This document shows positions 59,923 through 64,000 of a DNA stretch of 64,000 nt, in pieces. The stretch spans positions 1 to 64,000 of the forward strand of contig JAEZWF010000023.1 in the NCBI GenBank assembly GCA_023420415.1, written 5' to 3'. The first letter of the stretch is position 1. Each line of letters starts with the position of its first letter. The position numbers and the translations under genes are program-made. The notes below the pieces were generated by a model. That model saw nothing but the letters and a program-made list of their open reading frames with translations, searched no databases and was not told the DNA's origin. This DNA is from Actinomycetes bacterium (GTDB lineage: Bacteria > Actinomycetota > Actinomycetes > Actinomycetales > Dermatophilaceae).

Positions 59923-60321
59923 ATGGCCGTCAACGCCGACCAGGCGAGCCTGGAGCAGATCGACGCGCGGATCGACCGGATCGCCCGGTTCCCGTTCCGC
60001 GCGAAGTTCCACCTGCGCGCGCACGAGCGCGAGTACGTCGCGACCCGCGGTCTCGACACGATCCGCCGCCACGCCCGTGACCTGATCGCCCGCCGGGTCG
60101 CGCCTGCCCACCCGGAGAAGGACGGCCGGCAGACGCCGTGGGGCGGTCACCCGGTGTTTCGCGCACAGCACGCGACGGCCACCTGCTGCCGCGGCTGCCT
60201 TGCCAAGAACCACGGCATCCGCGCCGGCCACGAGCTCACCGGCGACGAGCTCGACTACGTCGTCGCGGTCATCACCCGCTGGGTCGAGCGCGAGATCGCC
60301 CGCAACGGTCGCCCGCGGTGA
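59923..60321 (+). CDS. DUF4186 protein
   Basis: 132 residues from the ATG at 59923; a GTG at 59899 would add eight. The conserved FRAKFHL, then DGRQTPWGGHPVFRAQHATATCCRGCLAKNHGI (two Cys, two His) and a VITRWVERE end match DUF4186. Function is not known; the Cys/His group suggests a metal site. It is the first chromosomal-type gene after the att site, 55 bases away, so it was probably downstream of tRNA-Lys before insertion. Its promoter may now lie at the junction. Confidence 0.85.
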   Translation: MAVNADQASLEQIDARIDRIARFPFRAKFHLRAHEREYVATRGLDTIRRHARDLIARRVAPAHPEKDGRQTPWGGHPVFRAQHATATCCRGCLAKNHGIRAGHELTGDELDYVVAVITRWVEREIARNGRPR

Positions 60322-60361
60322 GCCGGACCCGTATGCCGCGCGGCCGGCATACGCCCAGCAC

Positions 60362-63106
60362 TCACCCCAGCGCCCGGCGCAGGTAGGTCGCGGTGAGGCT
60401 GCGGTCGTCGTCGGCAACCTGCCGCGGCGTGCCCGCGGCGACGACCCGGCCACCCTCGGCGCCGGCGCCCGGCCCGAGGTCGATGACGTAGTCGGCCTGG
60501 GCAACCACGCGCATGTCGAGCTCGACCATGACCACGGTGTTGCCCGCGTCGACGAGTCCCTGCAGGTGCGCGAGCAGCCGGTCGGCATCAGCCCCGTGCA
60601 GCCCGGCCGTGGGCTCGTCGAGTACGTAGAGCGTGTCGCCGCGGTGCGCGCGCTGGAGCTCGGAGGCGAGCTTGACGCGTTGCGCCTCACCGCCGGACAG
60701 CTCGGGGGCGGGCTGCCCCAGCCGCAGGTAACCCAGTCCCACGTCGCGCAGCACCGACAGCGAGCGCTGCACGTCGTCCTCCCCCGCGAAGAACTCGTGC
60801 GCCTCCTCCACGCTGAGCGCGAGCACCTCGGCGATGTTGCGGTCGCGCCAGCGCACCTGGAGCGTGCTCTCCTTGTAGCGCGTGCCGTGGCACTGCGGGC
60901 ACGGCGAGTAGACGCTCGGCAGGAACAGCAGCTCCACCATGACGAACCCCTCGCCCTCGCAGGTGGGGCAGCGACCCGCCGCGACGTTGAAGGAGAACCG
61001 TCCCGCCTTGTAGTGCCGCCGCCGCGCCTCCGGGGTGGCGGCGAAGAGCTTGCGGACGTGGTCGAGGAGGCCGGTGTAGGTCGCGACGTTGGACCGCGGG
61101 GTGCGGCCGATCGGCTTCTGGTCGATGGCCACGACGCGACGTATGCCGCCGGGTCGCCCGGGCCGCCCGTGTCGCCCCGCGCCGTCCCTGGCGTCGTCCC
61201 CGGCGCCGTCTCCGGCGTCGTCTCCCGCGAAGGCGCCACCGATGACGATGCGGCCGTGCACCGACCCCTGGTCACCCGCGAGCAGCAGGTCGGTGTCGTC
61301 GACCTGCTCCGCCTCGTCGCCGCGAGACTCGTTGTGCCCCAACGACTCCCGCATGAGCGTCGGCAGCGCCTGGCTCACCAGGCTCGACTTCCCGGACCCC
61401 GAGATGCCGGTGACCGCCGTGAGGCACCCGAGGGGGAAGCGCACCGACACGTCGTGCAGGTTGTTGCGAGTGACGTCTTCCAGGCCGAGCCACCCGACCG
61501 GTTCGCGCGGCACCCGCGTGACCGGTTCGGGCTCGGCGAAGAGGTAGCGCCGCGTCACCGAGTCCTCGACACCGGCCAGCCCGGCCGGCTCGCCGCTGTA
61601 GAGGATCGTGCCGCCGCGCTCCCCCGCACCCGGGCCGATGTCGACGAGCCAGTCGGCCTCGCGGATGACGGCGAGCGAGTGCTCGACGACGAAGACGGTG
61701 TTGCCGCGCCGCTTGAGCCCGCGCAGGATGCCGAGCAGCGCGTCGAGGTCGCGCGGGTGCAGGCCGGCCGACGGCTCGTCGAGGACGTAGACGACACCGA
61801 ACAGCTTCGACGACAGCTGGGTCGCCAGCCGCAGCCTTTGCAGCTCCCCACCCGACAACGTCGGCGTTGTCCGGTCGAGCGAGAGATAACCCAGCCCCAG
61901 GTCGATCATCGGCTGCAACCGCTCGAGCAGGTCGGTCGCCAGCCGCACCGCGGCGGCCTGCTTCTCCACGGACATGTTCTTGGTGCGCCGCACGTCCGGC
62001 GCCGCGGCGTGGGCCGATCCGCCGGCCGCGACTCGTTTGGCCGTCGACCGTTTGCGGACCGCCTCGTCCAGCGCCCCACCGGCCGATCCCTCCACCGGCA
62101 CCCAGTCCTCGGCCAGCACTCCGCGCGCGATCTCGGCCACTCGTTCCAGAGGCAGGTGCGCGAGCTCGGCGATGTCGAGCCCCTCGAACGTCACCGACAG
62201 CGACTCCGCCTTGAGCCGCTTGCCGTGACACGTGGGGCACACCTCGCTGGTGACGAACTGCGACACCCGCCGCTTGACGATGGCGCTCTTGGTCGACGCG
62301 AACGTGTCGAGCACGTACCGCCGCGCCCCGACGAAGGTGCCCTGGTAGCTCGGCTCCCAGCCCTCGTCGATGGCGCGCCGCGTCTCCTCCGGCGACAACC
62401 CGGCATACACGGGCACCGTCGGGCGCTCCTCGGTGAACAGGATCCAGTCGCGGTCCTTCTTGGCGAGGCGTCGCCACGGCCGGTCGACGTCATAGCCGAG
62501 CGACACGAGGATGTCGCGCTGGTTCTGCCCCTGCCACGCCGGCGGCCACGACGCCACCGCGCGCTCGCGGATCGTCAGCGACGGGTCGGGCACCATCTGC
62601 TCCTCGGTGACCTCGTAGACCCGGCCGATGCCGTGACAGGTTGGGCACGCGCCCTCGAGAGTGTTCGGCGAGAAGTCCTCGGCGTAGAGCATCGGCTGCC
62701 GCGGTGGGTACCAGCCGGCTCGCGAGTAGAGCATCCGCACCAGGCTCGACAACGTCGTCGCGCTGGCGACGGTCGAGCGGGCGTTGCCGCCACCCCGCTG
62801 TTGTTGCAGGGCGACGGCTGGAGGCAGTCCCTCCACGCTGTCGACGTCGGGCACGCCCACCTGGTCGATCAGCCGGCGCGCGTAAGGCGCCACCGACTCG
62901 AGGTAGCGCCGCTGCGACTCGGCGAACAGCGTCCCGAAGGCCAGTGACGACTTTCCCGACCCGGACACCCCCGTGAACGCCACGATCGCGTCGCGGGGCA
63001 GGTCGAGGTCGACGTCGCGCAGGTTGTTCTGGCGCGCGCCGCGCACCTGCACCGTGGTCGCGTATGCCGCGTCGTCACCGCTCGCCTGCCTCTTACCCGA
63101 GCTCAC
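60362..63106 (-). CDS. UvrA-class ABC protein (UvrA2-like)
   Basis: 914 residues. Two ABC units: GVSGSGKSSLAFGTLFAE near 46-63 and GISGSGKSSLVSQ in the second half; signature LSGGELQRLRLATQL and LSGGEAQRVKLASEL. Zinc CxxC pairs: CPTCHG at two places, and CPTCEG / CPQCHG. It resembles stand-alone UvrA paralogues linked to DNA-damaging drug tolerance more than the repair UvrA. The GADDA repeats (about 630-640) form an unusual acidic insertion. Outside the element, probably a core gene of the host. Confidence 0.8.
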   Translation of the reverse strand: MSSGKRQASGDDAAYATTVQVRGARQNNLRDVDLDLPRDAIVAFTGVSGSGKSSLAFGTLFAESQRRYLESVAPYARRLIDQVGVPDVDSVEGLPPAVALQQQRGGGNARSTVASATTLSSLVRMLYSRAGWYPPRQPMLYAEDFSPNTLEGACPTCHGIGRVYEVTEEQMVPDPSLTIRERAVASWPPAWQGQNQRDILVSLGYDVDRPWRRLAKKDRDWILFTEERPTVPVYAGLSPEETRRAIDEGWEPSYQGTFVGARRYVLDTFASTKSAIVKRRVSQFVTSEVCPTCHGKRLKAESLSVTFEGLDIAELAHLPLERVAEIARGVLAEDWVPVEGSAGGALDEAVRKRSTAKRVAAGGSAHAAAPDVRRTKNMSVEKQAAAVRLATDLLERLQPMIDLGLGYLSLDRTTPTLSGGELQRLRLATQLSSKLFGVVYVLDEPSAGLHPRDLDALLGILRGLKRRGNTVFVVEHSLAVIREADWLVDIGPGAGERGGTILYSGEPAGLAGVEDSVTRRYLFAEPEPVTRVPREPVGWLGLEDVTRNNLHDVSVRFPLGCLTAVTGISGSGKSSLVSQALPTLMRESLGHNESRGDEAEQVDDTDLLLAGDQGSVHGRIVIGGAFAGDDAGDGAGDDARDGAGRHGRPGRPGGIRRVVAIDQKPIGRTPRSNVATYTGLLDHVRKLFAATPEARRRHYKAGRFSFNVAAGRCPTCEGEGFVMVELLFLPSVYSPCPQCHGTRYKESTLQVRWRDRNIAEVLALSVEEAHEFFAGEDDVQRSLSVLRDVGLGYLRLGQPAPELSGGEAQRVKLASELQRAHRGDTLYVLDEPTAGLHGADADRLLAHLQGLVDAGNTVVMVELDMRVVAQADYVIDLGPGAGAEGGRVVAAGTPRQVADDDRSLTATYLRRALG

Positions 63107-63212
63107 CCGACGAGCCTATGAGGGTCCACCGCGCCTTGCCCGACTGCCTCGAAGCACTCGGCACGACAGAAGTAATCGGGGTCCCGCCAGGTGTGCGAGT
63201 TACCATGAACGC

Positions 63213-63536
63213 ATGACCGAGGTCCTGGACCTGAAGAGCTGCAGCCACACCGACCGCGCGTTCGCGGTTCTGGGCAAGCGGTGGACCGGTCTCATCGTCG
63301 ACCTGCTGCTGCAGCGACCCGCGCGGTTCAGCGAGCTCGAGAAGGCCGTCCCCGGCCTCTCCAAGCGGCTGCTCGGCGAGCGCCTGCGTGAGCTTGAGTC
63401 GCTGGGGCTGGTGGACCGCACGGTCGACCCCGGGCCACCCATCACCTCGACCTACAGCCTCACCGACCGCGGCGAGGCCCTGCGGCCCGCGCTCAACGCG
63501 CTGCGCGACTGGGCCGAGGAGAACGTATCGCCCTGA
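63213..63536 (+). CDS. HxlR-family regulator
   Basis: 107 residues from the ATG at 63213. Winged-helix of HxlR type: AFAVLGKRWTGLIVDLLLQ, FSELEKAVPGLSKRLLGERL, LTDRGEALRPALNAL. Residue C10 is near the HTH, and some HxlR proteins sense aldehydes or oxidants through such a Cys. It faces away from the UvrA-like gene (106-base gap) and toward the hydrolase, so it may control either. Chromosomal side of the att site. Confidence 0.85.
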   Translation: MTEVLDLKSCSHTDRAFAVLGKRWTGLIVDLLLQRPARFSELEKAVPGLSKRLLGERLRELESLGLVDRTVDPGPPITSTYSLTDRGEALRPALNALRDWAEENVSP

Positions 63537-63622
63537 GCCCCAACGCATTTCGTGTGGGTCTTCCAAGTGGGCAGCAGTGAGGGGCAGGGCCAGTCCCGAC
63601 CCTGCCCCTCGCACCGGTGGCG

Positions 63623-64000
63623 TCAGACGCCGACCGGCTCACCTGCCGGCTCGCCGACCTTGTCAGCGGGCGCGGCGGCGGAGTCGAGCTGCTCCTGGTT
63701 GCGCTCGACCTCCTGCGCCTTGAGGTGGCTCTCGATGAGGAGCTGGTAGTTGGGGAAGATCTTCGTGTAGAGCTGGGCCCACTCGAGGGCGTCCTCGCGG
63801 TTCCACGTCTGCTGGAGCTCCGAAGCGACCGCTGCGGTGTCGATCGGCACGACACCGGCCTGGACGATACGCGCCAGCGTGATCTCCTCGGCCTGCTTGG
63901 AGTAGGTGCCCGACGCGTCGACGACGGCGAAGACCTGGTAGCCGTCGGCCGCGGCCGCGATCGCCGGGAAGGCCATGCAGACGCTGGTGATCGTGCCAGC
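63623..64000 (-). CDS. Isochorismatase-family hydrolase, truncated by the window edge
   Basis: At least 126 residues; the 5' end lies beyond position 64000. The visible C-terminal half has TSVCMAFPAIAAAADGYQVF (nucleophile Cys) and VVDASGTYSK, matching isochorismatase-like cysteine hydrolases, then a helical tail of about 70 residues longer than usual, ending with PADKVGEPAGEPVGV. Substrate unknown; the family includes hydrolases of small amides and esters. It converges with the HxlR gene (86-base gap). Confidence 0.75.
   Translation of the reverse strand, partial: AGTITSVCMAFPAIAAAADGYQVFAVVDASGTYSKQAEEITLARIVQAGVVPIDTAAVASELQQTWNREDALEWAQLYTKIFPNYQLLIESHLKAQEVERNQEQLDSAAAPADKVGEPAGEPVGV

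Noticed and set aside
60200..62947. A 915-codon plus-strand open frame opposite the UvrA-like gene
   Set aside because: It mirrors the GC-rich codons of the real gene, has low-complexity Arg/Pro/Val sequence and no known motif, while the minus strand has complete ABC motifs.
1..64000. CRISPR arrays, insertion sequences or transposases
   Set aside because: No regularly spaced repeats and no transposase or integrase motifs were seen anywhere; the only short tandem array is the ATCGATG promoter repeat.

Overview
The window is high-GC DNA with actinobacterial gene families throughout: SCO6880-type conjugation protein, DUF4913, LysM/BTAD pilus protein, DUF6545, GTG starts and ATGA/GTGA overlaps. 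A Micrococcales or Propionibacteriales host is plausible, but the sequence does not fix the genus. Positions 1-59867 look like the right-hand part of an integrative and conjugative element (ICE). Its end is a displaced 3' piece of a tRNA-Lys gene (59823-59867), which starts in the anticodon loop and ends in CCA. Beyond it lies apparently chromosomal DNA: DUF4186, a UvrA-class ABC protein, an HxlR regulator and a truncated isochorismatase-like hydrolase. No integrase is visible, so it should lie left of the window, next to the regenerated tRNA-Lys.

Transfer module (about 0-20.6 kb): a DUF932 protein, an HNH protein, a 1943-residue relaxase-helicase-primase fusion (MobF + RecD + DnaG-like core), a PD-(D/E)XK-like protein, DUF4913, and then a leftward type IV secretion operon. 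That operon holds a coupling ATPase split from its membrane part by one in-frame TGA, a three-domain wall hydrolase (M23 + SLT + NlpC/P60), a VirB4-like ATPase, an SCO6880 protein, a VirB6-like channel, a VirB8-like protein, a VirB2-like small protein, a ParA-like protein and a putative regulator. Tad pilus module (21.2-32.6 kb): a leftward operon for lipoprotein, secreted protein, SAF/CpaB, TadZ, TadA, TadB, TadC, Flp-like pilin, TadE x2, TadG and a LysM-HTH-BTAD membrane protein. An XRE / ImmA-IrrE / DUF6545 / PAP2-like operon (32.9-35.6 kb) faces away from it.

Cargo (36-59 kb) is a reactive-sulfur and redox island. Module A (36.3-40.5 kb) has a CstR-like repressor with three matching operators, DUF302, thioredoxin, rhodanese, a persulfide-dioxygenase/rhodanese fusion, a Cys-rich miniprotein and a decayed TauE gene. 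Module B (40.6-44.6 kb) is controlled by an ArsR-rhodanese fusion and carries CcdA, DsbA, a CPVC membrane protein, DsrE and a solute-binding-like protein without a signal peptide. Next come a cytochrome oxidase subunit I/methyltransferase fusion and a GNAT-AAA fusion. Module C (48.5-55.1 kb) has a GntR/UTRA regulator, sulfide:quinone reductase, rhodanese, TauE, a second persulfide dioxygenase, a membrane rhodanese, DUF2892 and an ECF sigma fused to a zinc anti-sigma domain. Cytochrome bd oxidase, a 1-Cys peroxiredoxin and a FadR-type regulator close the island.

Inferred logic: sulfide is oxidised by SQR into the quinone pool and drained by sulfide-tolerant cytochrome bd. Persulfide is handled by rhodaneses and dioxygenases, sulfite is exported by TauE, and several separate sensors gate expression.
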